This document shows, piece by piece, positions 9,798-18,276 of a DNA stretch of 64,000 nt. The number at the start of each line of letters is the position of its first letter. Position 1 is the stretch's first letter. The notes under the pieces were generated by a model, which ran no database searches, was not told where the DNA came from, and worked only from the letters and a program-made list of their open reading frames with translations. The DNA lies in the NCBI RefSeq assembly GCF_005222705.1, contig NZ_STGF01000012.1, forward strand, positions 62,001 through 126,000. The letters run 5' to 3'. The position numbers were made by a program, and so were the translations under genes. The DNA comes from Paenibacillus sp. SY21-1. GTDB taxonomy: Bacteria; Bacillota; Bacilli; Paenibacillales; Paenibacillaceae.

Positions 9798-10397
9798 TCA
9801 ACTTTTAACCAATGGGACAGAGGTGTATTTATCTTCACCCCAAATAATAACTCCAATTGTACGAAGTATAATTTTTATATCAAGTATCAGGTTAAAGTTT
9901 TCAGCGTAATAAACATCTAGTTTATATCTATCCTCTAATGATAAATAGATATTACCGCTTACTTGTGCAAGACCCGTCATTCCAGGTAAAACATTTAGTC
10001 TTTTTGAAATTTCATCTGTGTAATCGTTCAATGATGACACTCTCTCAGGTCTAGGCCCAACTAGACTCATTTCTCCCCGCAATACGTTAAAAATTTGAGG
10101 AACTTCGTCTAGCTTGCTTCTTCTCAAGAACCTTCCAACACTAGTTATTCTGTTATCATCACCAAAAACTTCTTTACCTTTTACCATATTATCTGAGTTG
10201 ATTTTCATAGTACGAAGTTTATATACCTTAAAAATATTGGCATTCTTACCTGGCCTATCTTGAGTAAAGATAATAGGTCCTGGAGAAGTAGCTTTAATAA
10301 GCACTGCTAGCAATATAAAAAAAGGAATAAATAAAATCAATATAATTGCACTAGATATAATATCCACTAAACGTTTAATAAGTATTTGTATATTCAT
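9798..10397 (-). CDS. Initiating sugar-phosphate transferase (PglC/CapM-like)
   Basis: A 199-residue monotopic phosphoglycosyl transferase, the short form without the N-terminal membrane domain of WbaP/WcaJ. It has one hydrophobic re-entrant segment (residues about 10-40), KVYKLRTM, the catalytic Asp-Glu pair in SKLDEVPQ and the LVGPRPE motif. It transfers the first sugar-1-phosphate, probably UDP-D-FucNAc or UDP-QuiNAc here, to undecaprenyl phosphate. Start placed at ATG 10397 with AAGGTG six bases upstream rather than at 10421, which would overlap the previous gene. Confidence 0.88.
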   Translation of the reverse strand: MNIQILIKRLVDIISSAIILILFIPFFILLAVLIKATSPGPIIFTQDRPGKNANIFKVYKLRTMKINSDNMVKGKEVFGDDNRITSVGRFLRRSKLDEVPQIFNVLRGEMSLVGPRPERVSSLNDYTDEISKRLNVLPGMTGLAQVSGNIYLSLEDRYKLDVYYAENFNLILDIKIILRTIGVIIWGEDKYTSVPLVKS

Positions 10398-10407
10398 TTT
10401 ATTCACC

Positions 10408-11226
10408 TTATTCAAGATCAAATGTTAATGGTGTTAAATAACCATCAGCAAGTTTAATTGTCCCATACTGCTTGTTTACATTAGCGCTCCATATCCTGAT
10501 TGTATGTTGTTGATCCTTGTAAAAGGCCCCCGGATATGGATGCGTTACCGCTCTCACTAATCTTTCGGCGTCTGACATTGTCATAGTATTGAATATTTCG
10601 CCATCCTCTGGCCTTCTCCCCATCCATTCACTGGCTTGGGTTTCATCCTGCTTAATAAAAGTAATTTGATCTTTATTTATGACGTCCCAATACTTTTCAA
10701 TTAAAGCTACATGCAATTTATTTATGCCATCGTATAGATCAGTTGCAGTAGTTTGATGATCCATTTTTATTTTTTCGAAACCCACTATATCTCCCGTATC
10801 AACACCTTCATCTAAACGGAATAGTGTAACACCTGTCTCGTCTAAACCTTTTAGAATCGCCCATGGTATCGCTGCCCTACCTCTTCCGACCGGAAGAAGA
10901 GTTGGATGCATACCAAGACAACCGCTTTTTGGGGTATTCAATAATTCTTTTTTTGCTATTTGTGACCAACCAATAATAAAAAGCCAATCTATTCGGTGTT
11001 GTATTAATGTGTCTATTACTATTTGATCATTAATATTGTCAATTTTCAGAAGAAAACAGTTGTTTTTTTCTGCAAGATTATCGAGATATATTCTACCAGA
11101 CTTGTTTTTGGCTCTCTCATCCTTTAATGTAATCATTAATTCTAAACTGCCATTCATTTTATAAATCTGTTCTATACAGCTCATACCAAGCTGAACGCAA
11201 GTTGCAAATGCTATTCTTTTATTCAA
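10408..11226 (-). CDS. Formyltransferase-family protein, probable sugar N-formyltransferase
   Basis: About 272 residues with the Fmt/GART fold signature. The core GMHPTLLPVGRGRAAIPWAI (near residue 105) is the formyltransferase loop, and DEGVDTGDIVG keeps the catalytic Asp. The classic N-x-H of the active site reads G-M-H here, so the Asn is replaced by Gly. A housekeeping methionyl-tRNA formyltransferase is unlikely because it lies inside the polysaccharide operon, directly after a PIG-L deacetylase. It probably formylates an exposed sugar amine. Start likely TTG 11226 (GGGAGAG eight bases upstream); GTG 11232 is too close to that site. The AT-rich base use matches the cassette. Confidence 0.7.
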   Translation of the reverse strand: MNKRIAFATCVQLGMSCIEQIYKMNGSLELMITLKDERAKNKSGRIYLDNLAEKNNCFLLKIDNINDQIVIDTLIQHRIDWLFIIGWSQIAKKELLNTPKSGCLGMHPTLLPVGRGRAAIPWAILKGLDETGVTLFRLDEGVDTGDIVGFEKIKMDHQTTATDLYDGINKLHVALIEKYWDVINKDQITFIKQDETQASEWMGRRPEDGEIFNTMTMSDAERLVRAVTHPYPGAFYKDQQHTIRIWSANVNKQYGTIKLADGYLTPLTFDLE

Positions 11227-11240
11227 AACCACATCTCTCC

Positions 11241-11921
11241 CTAAAACCCTCGTCTAAACGCACTTTCGAAAGCTTCTGCATAATTCATTCCTGCTTGTCC
11301 ACCACGGTAAGCTGCAAGGCCTTTAAGTGCTTCGCTACTACGCGGATGTGGATAAGCTCTCATGACTCCACGATATTGAGCCAGCGCCTCAATCTTTTTA
11401 TCAATGCTTTTCTCGCCTACTTCGATATATGTATTTGGTGAGAACTGATTCATTGCCTTGTTAAGCCCCCACTCTGTAGCAGAAGGAACTTCCATAAACA
11501 AAAGTTCCTTCAACGGATTTACATCTGTTCTTCTTTGAAATAACCTTACAGCAGCTTGACATGCTAAGGATGTATGCAAGTGATCATTATTTAAATCCGC
11601 AGGATGATGTGTGAAAACAACATTCGCTTCAGTAGCTGAAATGGCTTCCTCTATAAACTGAACTAGCGATAAATGTGGAACCGTGTTAAATTCTATATTC
11701 GGAAAATCGCCTTTGATAACACGATTAACACCTAATATTCTCATAGAACTATTAACATCATCATTTAATTCTTCTGTCGTTGGCCTAAAATTTCTTGCAT
11801 TTACTTCTCCTGAGACAATACAAACATTCACAGACTTGCCTTCCTGGGCTAATTTATACATTGTCCCACCAGCACCAAGCACTTCATCATCGGGATGTGC
11901 AACAACAACTAAATAAGACAT
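11241..11921 (-). CDS. PIG-L/LmbE family N-deacetylase
   Basis: A 226-residue protein beginning with the zinc-binding AHPDDE motif (residues about 8-13), followed by the GAGGT turn and a later HHPADLNNDH segment with the other metal ligands, as in PIG-L/BshB/MshB enzymes. In this operon the substrate is probably an N-acetylated nucleotide sugar or lipid-linked sugar, giving a free amine for the formyltransferase encoded 14 bases downstream. A bacillithiol BshB role cannot be excluded from sequence but does not fit the neighbours. Start at ATG 11921, eight bases after AGAGG; the frame's first ATG (11969) would overlap the upstream gene. Confidence 0.8.
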   Translation of the reverse strand: MSYLVVVAHPDDEVLGAGGTMYKLAQEGKSVNVCIVSGEVNARNFRPTTEELNDDVNSSMRILGVNRVIKGDFPNIEFNTVPHLSLVQFIEEAISATEANVVFTHHPADLNNDHLHTSLACQAAVRLFQRRTDVNPLKELLFMEVPSATEWGLNKAMNQFSPNTYIEVGEKSIDKKIEALAQYRGVMRAYPHPRSSEALKGLAAYRGGQAGMNYAEAFESAFRRGF

Positions 11922-11971
11922 ATTACATACCTCTTTTACTGATTTAATTGTGAGTCCGTTGTTTAGCATCT

Positions 11972-12565
11972 TTATTTTTCCTTAGAAACTTCTGCGTAGC
12001 TCTTCCCCTGACTCAGTCCATATTTCTTAGCAATGACTATTAACTCGTCATATTCTTCTGGCGTAAGCTTTTCCAAAATCAATGTTCTAGCTTCCTTTTT
12101 TTCCTCTAAGTTCATTCCACCACTTGCAAGTTGTTGGATACGTTTAATATCATCCACACTCAGTTTTTTCAAAAATACTGATGCTAGTTTTGCTTTTTCA
12201 CCAGCCGTAATTTTTTCTTGCAAATCTTTTGTCTGCTCAGCTGACACTTCACCTGAGTACTCTTCTGTACCATCATTGCTCACTGAATTTTCATCTATTG
12301 TCTTGCTGATTTCAGTACCCGCATCAATATCTTCATCAGTATTGTTTGCTATTCCGTCCGTAATTTGCCCCTCATTACCATTCGGAGAAACGGCTGGTTC
12401 TATTTCTCCAAGATCAGCCACAATCTCATTCTCTAAACTATCCGCAAGCTGAGCAATCATCCGATCCATTACATAGTTAGCTGCGAACAGTCCGCCGACT
12501 CCCAATATGACTATAATCGAAGCCACCCAGATCAGAATTTTTTTCCATCTTGTCTTTTTTTTCAT
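11972..12565 (-). CDS. Membrane-anchored protein of unknown function in polysaccharide locus
   Basis: 197 residues: a basic N-terminus, one transmembrane helix (about residues 9-29), an acidic Asp/Glu/Asn/Ser-rich linker (about 40-110) and a helical C-terminal domain (about 110-197) rich in Leu, Lys and Glu. Topology suggests a short cytoplasmic tail and an external domain on a flexible stalk. No family is recognised. It lies between the CapD-type dehydratase and the deacetylase gene, right at the change from GC-rich to AT-rich DNA. GGAGG is eight bases before ATG. A role in assembly or attachment of the polymer is possible but only from position. Confidence 0.7.
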   Translation of the reverse strand: MKKKTRWKKILIWVASIIVILGVGGLFAANYVMDRMIAQLADSLENEIVADLGEIEPAVSPNGNEGQITDGIANNTDEDIDAGTEISKTIDENSVSNDGTEEYSGEVSAEQTKDLQEKITAGEKAKLASVFLKKLSVDDIKRIQQLASGGMNLEEKKEARTLILEKLTPEEYDELIVIAKKYGLSQGKSYAEVSKEK

Positions 12566-12600
12566 TTGTTATTCCTCCAGTCTGAATGGCTTGCTGTCAA

Positions 12601-14436
12601 TTAAGAGACTTGTGTATAGAAAGGAACAATCTGTTCAATAACGGAACGAACGGACTGCTGATTGTTTGACTCGTCACTGCCAATTAGTTTTTCAAAGCTT
12701 CGAATACGAAGCTCAAGCTCGGCACGGTTGATCTGAACCGGTTTGCCAATAAAGATGCGCTCATGATGGGTTGCCGTTGTAGCCTCTGCCGTTGTCAGGA
12801 GCTCCTCGAATAGCTTCTCGCCCTCGCGCATGCCTGTAAACTCGATATCAATGTCCGCATACGGCTCCAGGCCGGATAATCGAATGAGATCCTGGGCCAG
12901 GTCCAATATCCGAACAGGCTTGCCCATATCCAGAATGAAAATCTCGCCGCCCTTGGCGAAGGAGCCCGCCTGGATCACAAGCTGTACTGCCTCTGGAATG
13001 GTCATAAAATATCGGACCATATCCCGATCGGTGACGGTGACCGGGCCGCCTGCTTCAATCTGCTCCTTGAACCTCGGGATTACGCTGCCCCGGCTGCCAA
13101 GCACGTTGCCGAACCGGACGGCCACGAATTGTGTTTTGCTCGTTGTATTAATGCTCTGTATGTACATTTCCGCAATTCGTTTAGTGGCGCCCATAACGCT
13201 TGACGGGTTAACCGCCTTGTCCGTTGAGATCATAACAAAGCGCTCCGCGCCGTAGCGATCTGCACAGTCTGCTACATTTTTCGTTCCAAAAATATTATTT
13301 TTAACCGCTTCCGAAGGATTGCGCTCCATTAACGGCACATGCTTGTGCGCCGCCGCATGGAATACGACCTGTGGTCTGTATCTGGCGAACACGTCTTCCA
13401 TCCGCTTGCGGTCCTGAATGTCGGCAATTACGGTCTCCAGCAGCACATGCGGATATTTGGAGCGCAGCTCCATCTCAATCGTGTAGATGCTGTTCTCCCC
13501 ATGCCCAAGCAAGATAAGCAGGTCCGGCTGGAAGGACGCGATCTGCCGCGACAGCTCGGAGCCGATTGAACCGCCCGCGCCGGTAATCATCACCGTTTTA
13601 CCTGTTACATAGCCCATAATGCCTTCCAAATCAAGCTTGACCGGCTCGCGGCCCAGCAAGTCCTCTACCTCGACATTCCGCAGCGTCTGTACGGCCAGAC
13701 TGCCGGATATGAAGTCGTTGATTGCAGGGATAATCTTGACCTTGGCTCCCGTCAGCTTGCAAATGTTAATCATATCTGAAATGTCCGACCGCTTGGCGGA
13801 AGGCATAGCGATTACAATGTCATGAACCTCGTGCGACTGCACGATGCTTGCGATGTGATCGCGATTGCCCAGTACCGGATAGCCCAGCACCTGCATATTG
13901 CGCTTGTATACATCATCATCGATAAATCCAATTAATCGGCTTCCCTTAAAGCTTGCGCTTGTCGTAATTTCCTTCGCGATCAAAGCGCCGCAATCTCCTG
14001 CTCCGACCACAAGAATATGATTGGTTAAATCTGACTTTCTGGTTCTATTTACTCGGATTAGCCGCCAGAGAAACCTCGATCCCCCCATGAACAACAACAT
14101 TAATTCGAAGGTTCTTGAGGTTACGGATAGGGGAACTCTTTGACCATGAATGAGATGAGCCACAACATAAGACACGACAACTCCGATGACAATGGCTTTG
14201 ACCAGCTCAATAATCTCGTTAATGCTCGCGTATTGCCACATTCGCCTGTACATTCGGAAGAAGGACAGGCTAATCCCGCAGATTACGGTTGTGGTAATAG
14301 CAAATACGAGCATCTGAGTCTGATAATTCGCCGGAATATCCCCGTCAAAGCGAAACAGATAGGACGCGCCAATCGCAATCCATATAATAATGATGTCGAC
14401 CACAAGAATGATCAGCATCCGATTTCTATAGCTCAT
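12601..14436 (-). CDS. capD: Membrane UDP-GlcNAc 4,6-dehydratase, CapD/PglF/WbpM type
   Basis: A 611-residue protein with four N-terminal membrane helices (to about residue 125), a first Rossmann domain (VVGAGDCGALIAKE) and a C-terminal SDR dehydratase domain (ITGAGGSIGSE near 285; STDKAVNPSSVMGATKR near 395, with Met at the Tyr position as is normal in this group). It converts UDP-GlcNAc to the 4-keto-6-deoxy sugar that feeds the CapN-like reductase and the initiating transferase. GGAGGG precedes the ATG by eight bases. It is GC-rich, unlike the genes after it, so it belongs to the conserved head of the locus. Confidence 0.92.
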   Translation of the reverse strand: MSYRNRMLIILVVDIIIIWIAIGASYLFRFDGDIPANYQTQMLVFAITTTVICGISLSFFRMYRRMWQYASINEIIELVKAIVIGVVVSYVVAHLIHGQRVPLSVTSRTFELMLLFMGGSRFLWRLIRVNRTRKSDLTNHILVVGAGDCGALIAKEITTSASFKGSRLIGFIDDDVYKRNMQVLGYPVLGNRDHIASIVQSHEVHDIVIAMPSAKRSDISDMINICKLTGAKVKIIPAINDFISGSLAVQTLRNVEVEDLLGREPVKLDLEGIMGYVTGKTVMITGAGGSIGSELSRQIASFQPDLLILLGHGENSIYTIEMELRSKYPHVLLETVIADIQDRKRMEDVFARYRPQVVFHAAAHKHVPLMERNPSEAVKNNIFGTKNVADCADRYGAERFVMISTDKAVNPSSVMGATKRIAEMYIQSINTTSKTQFVAVRFGNVLGSRGSVIPRFKEQIEAGGPVTVTDRDMVRYFMTIPEAVQLVIQAGSFAKGGEIFILDMGKPVRILDLAQDLIRLSGLEPYADIDIEFTGMREGEKLFEELLTTAEATTATHHERIFIGKPVQINRAELELRIRSFEKLIGSDESNNQQSVRSVIEQIVPFYTQVS

Positions 14437-14472
14437 CTTGCATTCCCTCCACCGTAACTGCAGTTAGAAAAT

Positions 14473-15168
14473 TTATTGTTTATCTTGCGCGCCATAGTAA
14501 TAGTAGTATGATTCTTCGTTCGCCTTACGTTTAACATTGTTAAGCACAACCCCAATAATTCGGGCATTCACATTCTCCAGATTCTGAATCGCCTTCTTGG
14601 CAATCTCTCGTTTCACTTTGCCTTGGTCTACGACCAATACCACGCCATCGCTCCGCGAAGCGACGATCTGGGCATCGGTAACGGCCAGCAGCGGCGGCGT
14701 ATCGATCATGATAATATCGTAGGCCAGACGCAATTGCTCGATCATGGCGCTCATCCGCTTGGAGCCCAGCATTTCCGCAGGGTTCGGCGGGATAGGTCCG
14801 GATGTAATAACATTCAGATTAGGTACATCTGTCACTTGCGTAACTTCTTCAATCGAGCATTGCTGCGACATGACGGACGAGAGACCCCAGCGGTTGGATA
14901 GAGAGAATGTGTGGTGGGCAGTGGGCTTCCTCATATCGGCGTCAATCAGCACGACCTTGCGCTCAGACTGCGCGTAGGTAACCGCCAGATTGGTAATAGT
15001 CGTCGTCTTGCCTTCTCCCGGGCCCGCTGAGGATACCATTAGCACCTGCAGCTGTTCATCCACTGAGGAAAATTCAATATTCGTTCTTAGCGCACGATAG
15101 GATTCGGATACGGGTGAACGGGGATCTGTTAAGGTAATAATGTGGCGCTTATTTCTCGACTGAGACAC
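14473..15168 (-). CDS. Bacterial tyrosine kinase, CpsD/CapB/YwqD type
   Basis: A 231-residue BY-kinase with Walker A (SAGPGEGKTTT), Walker A' (VVLIDADMRKP), Walker B (IIMIDTPPL) and a C-terminal tyrosine cluster (ESYYYYYGAQ) that is autophosphorylated in the family. It works with the membrane modulator encoded just upstream and is dephosphorylated by the PHP phosphatase, controlling chain length and export of the polysaccharide. It starts at GTG 15168, within the end of the modulator gene (20-base overlap), so the two are translationally coupled. Split modulator plus kinase is the typical Gram-positive arrangement. Confidence 0.93.
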   Translation of the reverse strand: MSQSRNKRHIITLTDPRSPVSESYRALRTNIEFSSVDEQLQVLMVSSAGPGEGKTTTITNLAVTYAQSERKVVLIDADMRKPTAHHTFSLSNRWGLSSVMSQQCSIEEVTQVTDVPNLNVITSGPIPPNPAEMLGSKRMSAMIEQLRLAYDIIMIDTPPLLAVTDAQIVASRSDGVVLVVDQGKVKREIAKKAIQNLENVNARIIGVVLNNVKRKANEESYYYYYGAQDKQ

Positions 15169-15919
15169 GATCTAATTCACCTGCCTTGTAGGGTTGAGAT
15201 GCTCTGCTTTTTCGTTGGCTGGAATTAGTCCCCTCCTGATTGATACGAGAGATCATGGCCAATGTTGGCTGACCTAAATATTCAAGCACATCCGCTTCCG
15301 TCTTAATCGTATCGTCCAAATATTCCAGCAGGAACACAACGCCTACGGCGATCATCAGCGACACAACGAATGCAATGGCGATATTAAGCGGCACGTTAGG
15401 CGATACAGGGTTTGGCGTCGCATCGACAACGGCTTTATTGAGAATCGAGACATTTTCCACTTTAAAAATATGCTGAATCTCTTCCTGGAAAACGGTAGAC
15501 ACAGCGTTAACCGTCTCTGCTGCTTTGCTGTATTCGACATCCTGAACAACCAGCGTCATAACCTGCGTATTGTTCACCGAGCTGACCTGGATTTTGCGCG
15601 CTAGCTGCTCTGCCGTAAAACCCAATTGCGGGTACGCAGAAGCGACTTTATCCAGAATCGCCGGCGTTTTGATAATTTCCTTATAGGTGTCGATCATCTT
15701 GATATTGGAGTTAATCTGATTAATGTCCAACTGGCCTGTTGTCATCTGAGCCGCTGTCTGGTTGACGATGATTTTGGTAGACGCCTCATAGACGGGGTCC
15801 TTGAAAAAAATGCTGAACACCGCTGCCACCACGGAACACACCAGCACAAAAGCGATGATTAACACCAGTCTTTTTCGAATAATGGCTACGTACTGCCTTA
15901 AATCCAGTTCATTAGACAC
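15149..15919 (-). CDS. Wzz-family modulator of tyrosine kinase, CpsC/CapA/YveK type
   Basis: A 256-residue Wzz-domain protein with two transmembrane helices (about residues 15-38 and 170-195) bracketing an extracellular domain, and a cytoplasmic tail that activates the CpsD kinase. The best start is GTG 15919 (VSNELDLRQYV), seven bases after GGAGG; the ATG at 15940 has no ribosome site. It is the first gene of the polysaccharide operon proper, since a strong terminator lies upstream at 16025-16057. I found no clear sigma-A promoter in the 110 bases before it. Confidence 0.9.
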   Translation of the reverse strand: MSNELDLRQYVAIIRKRLVLIIAFVLVCSVVAAVFSIFFKDPVYEASTKIIVNQTAAQMTTGQLDINQINSNIKMIDTYKEIIKTPAILDKVASAYPQLGFTAEQLARKIQVSSVNNTQVMTLVVQDVEYSKAAETVNAVSTVFQEEIQHIFKVENVSILNKAVVDATPNPVSPNVPLNIAIAFVVSLMIAVGVVFLLEYLDDTIKTEADVLEYLGQPTLAMISRINQEGTNSSQRKSRASQPYKAGELDRVSVEK

Positions 15920-16024
15920 TCTTAATCCTCCATTAGACATAGCATCTAGCTGCTAATCTTAGATACCAATTGCTATGCCAATTTCATTGTTATCCTCATT
16001 CGTCCAACTCGTCCGCTTTGTCAG

Positions 16025-16057
16025 AAAAAAACCCTCCTCCCATCCAGATGGGAGGAA
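16025..16057 (-). terminator. Rho-independent terminator after SLH gene
   Basis: An 8-bp perfect stem (CCTCCCAT/ATGGGAGG, loop of 4) is followed on the minus strand by an A/G step and a run of T. It should end transcription of the SLH gene and separate it from the cpsC operon. Confidence 0.9.
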
Positions 16058-16075
16058 GATTCTTCTATCTCTAGC

Positions 16076-18157
16076 CTATTGCTCGTATTTGAACGCTTTG
16101 TAGATAATAACAGCCGCTTCTGCGCGAGTCGCATGGCTGTTAGGAGCGAACTTGCCATTGCTGCCGACAACAATGTTGTTGCTTGCCACGAACGCTACGC
16201 TTTTCTTAAGCGACGGGCTGATTTGACCGGCATCGGAGAAGCCTGCAAGCGCCGCTTCTACGTCAGCTACATCTTCCGTACCGTGTACGGCTTTCACTGC
16301 GCGGGCGATCATGGCCGCCATCTCTGCGCGAGTGATTGTTGCATTCGGATCAAATGTAGTTGCATTGCGTCCGAAGATAATGCCTTGCTCTGCCGCTGCC
16401 GCTACATAAGGAGCGAACCAAGCGTTCGTGTTCACGTCTGCGAAGCTGCCTACAGCATTGCTGTTGTCAAGGTCAAGGGCGCGAAGCAGCATTTTGGCGA
16501 ACTCTGCACGAGTAACCTTGTCGTCCGGAGCGAATACGCCTTCGGATTTGCCGTCGATTGCGCCTTTGGCCGCCACTACCTCGATAGAGCGTCCAGCCCA
16601 TGCTTCTACTCTCGACAGATCGTCGAACGCTACCTTGTTCTCCACTACAACATAGCTGGAGAATGTGTCGCGCGCTTCTGTCAGACTGCCGTTTTTATAT
16701 CTGCCGCCGAAGAATTGCAGCTTGCCTTCGATGATTTTTGCTAGCGACAGCAGCTCCGTGTCAATATCAGAAGTAACGTTTAACGGAAGCTGAATTAAGA
16801 TCGGCTTATTGAAAGTTGTTTTCGGCTGTCCATCAACGGCTAGCGTAAAGTCGAATACTTGCGATGCAGCCGGCTTGCCGCCCGTTTGCTCCGGTGTAGC
16901 GTCCTGCTTGTTCACGCCAAAGTTGATTGCGCCGGAGAGCGTGCCGCCTACCGGAAGCTCAACGGCCAGGTCGCCCGATTTCAGAACCACAGCTGCAACG
17001 TTGGCTTTGATAGCAGCTTCGACAACCGCTTTGGACACATCCGTACTGATTTGGTCCTGAGTAACCGTGCCAAGATCTACGTTCAGCTTGATTGGCGCCA
17101 GCACCGCGGTTGGAGCTGCTGCTTTAAGCGCGTCTACGACTGCCGTGATGCTCAGAATCGCGGACAATGCTTTGTTATCATCAACCTTAACCGATGCCTT
17201 GCCGTCAACGACAGTAACAGGGCTAGTGATTGCTGCAACCTTGTTTATTGCGTCTTGCGCTGTTTTGGTCGCTTCCGCAATAAGAGCCGCTTTCTCGGCG
17301 TCTGTCGCGTTGGCGATTTTGTCCTTCAGATTGGTAAGAGCAGCTGCTGCCGCTGCTGCATCCGAAGACACGCTTGGGCCTGTAATAATGATACCGCCAC
17401 CCGAAGTTGGCGCCGGGAAGGCCAGATTATACGCACGGTACAATTGCAGGAAAGCATCAATTGCCACTTTGCGGGTAATCTTGTCGCCGTCCTTAAGCGT
17501 GTTGAAAATCTCTTGGAATTGCTCTGTCTCAAGACCAACCTGAGTCTCGATCGCTGCAAGCGCAGGGCTTGCCGTCAACGATTCCTTGATCGCCTTGCGG
17601 ATAAGCTCGGCGATATCGCTGTCAGCCGAAGCATTATTTGTAGGCAAAGCCGCAATCGTAGGCGCAAGTGCGATCATTTTATTCTCGAATGCGTTGATAA
17701 CGGCCGCGAAATCGTCCACAGTCAGATCGGAATTGTAGAGATCGCCGATGTCTTTAAGCTTGTCTTTGTAGTTGTTTTTAACTGTTTCAAGGCTGGCTTT
17801 CCAGTTAGGGCCTACCTCGATGTCCAGTAGCTCATTCACAAGGCCGTTCAAGGTTGCCTTATGAGTTGCGTCATTGCCTACGATGGCTTCTACAACAGGC
17901 TCCAGAATGCTTCCATTTCCAAACGCATCTGCCAGCTGGTCACGGAACGCATTAACATCGTTAATACCGCTTTGGCTCAAAAAGCCGTAAACCTTCTCGG
18001 CCTTTGCCACATAATCATCGTAGGTAGCAGCATAAGCCACCCCATTTACCCCAAGCTTCTCAGCCAGACCCTTGCTGCTAAGCGGAATGCCTGCGAATGC
18101 AGTCAGGGCTACGCTTGCCGCGATTGTCGATGCTACCACTTTTCTTCTTATTGTCAC
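16076..18157 (-). CDS. S-layer homology (SLH) domain surface protein
   Basis: A 693-residue exported protein. The N-terminus has a basic stretch and hydrophobic core, with probable cleavage after VAYA near residue 42. Residues about 40-250 are helical with no family recognised, the middle (about 265-500) is Ala/Thr/Val-rich, and the C-terminus carries three SLH modules, each with an RAEFAKML- or RAEMAAMI-type motif, that anchor proteins to pyruvylated cell-wall polysaccharide. Start set at GTG 18157 with AGAGGTG upstream; the longer frame gives no signal peptide at its start. It sits between the phosphatase and kinase genes of the polysaccharide system, an unusual but suggestive place. Confidence 0.85.
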   Translation of the reverse strand: MTIRRKVVASTIAASVALTAFAGIPLSSKGLAEKLGVNGVAYAATYDDYVAKAEKVYGFLSQSGINDVNAFRDQLADAFGNGSILEPVVEAIVGNDATHKATLNGLVNELLDIEVGPNWKASLETVKNNYKDKLKDIGDLYNSDLTVDDFAAVINAFENKMIALAPTIAALPTNNASADSDIAELIRKAIKESLTASPALAAIETQVGLETEQFQEIFNTLKDGDKITRKVAIDAFLQLYRAYNLAFPAPTSGGGIIITGPSVSSDAAAAAAALTNLKDKIANATDAEKAALIAEATKTAQDAINKVAAITSPVTVVDGKASVKVDDNKALSAILSITAVVDALKAAAPTAVLAPIKLNVDLGTVTQDQISTDVSKAVVEAAIKANVAAVVLKSGDLAVELPVGGTLSGAINFGVNKQDATPEQTGGKPAASQVFDFTLAVDGQPKTTFNKPILIQLPLNVTSDIDTELLSLAKIIEGKLQFFGGRYKNGSLTEARDTFSSYVVVENKVAFDDLSRVEAWAGRSIEVVAAKGAIDGKSEGVFAPDDKVTRAEFAKMLLRALDLDNSNAVGSFADVNTNAWFAPYVAAAAEQGIIFGRNATTFDPNATITRAEMAAMIARAVKAVHGTEDVADVEAALAGFSDAGQISPSLKKSVAFVASNNIVVGSNGKFAPNSHATRAEAAVIIYKAFKYEQ

Positions 18158-18276
18158 TTTCTTCACCTCTATAGTAGGAATAGTTGCACCCGTCCTTGGA
18201 TGAGTGTCTAGTAAAACCAATCTTCTGTCTAGCTGTTATGTAAGCCGCCTTACTTGCTTTATCGGCACATTCCCCT

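Noticed and set aside
11241..11921. BshB bacillithiol deacetylase
   Set aside because: The family fits and YtxJ implies bacillithiol, but the gene lies in the sugar cassette next to a formyltransferase and not beside bshA.
1..12600. Insertion sequence or phage remnant at the composition break
   Set aside because: No transposase, integrase or terminal inverted repeats were found near 12.6 kb.
15920..16024. Sigma-A promoter for the cpsC operon
   Set aside because: TTGGAC and TTGGCA occur but neither has a -10 box at a normal distance; a promoter must exist but cannot be placed by eye.
16859..17830. Long plus-strand frame (323 codons) opposite the SLH gene
   Set aside because: Antisense to a convincing SLH protein, Cys/Arg-rich composition typical of shadow frames, no ribosome site.
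18158..18276. Possible riboswitch before the SLH gene
   Set aside because: The 119-base leader shows no conserved riboswitch core that I can recognise.
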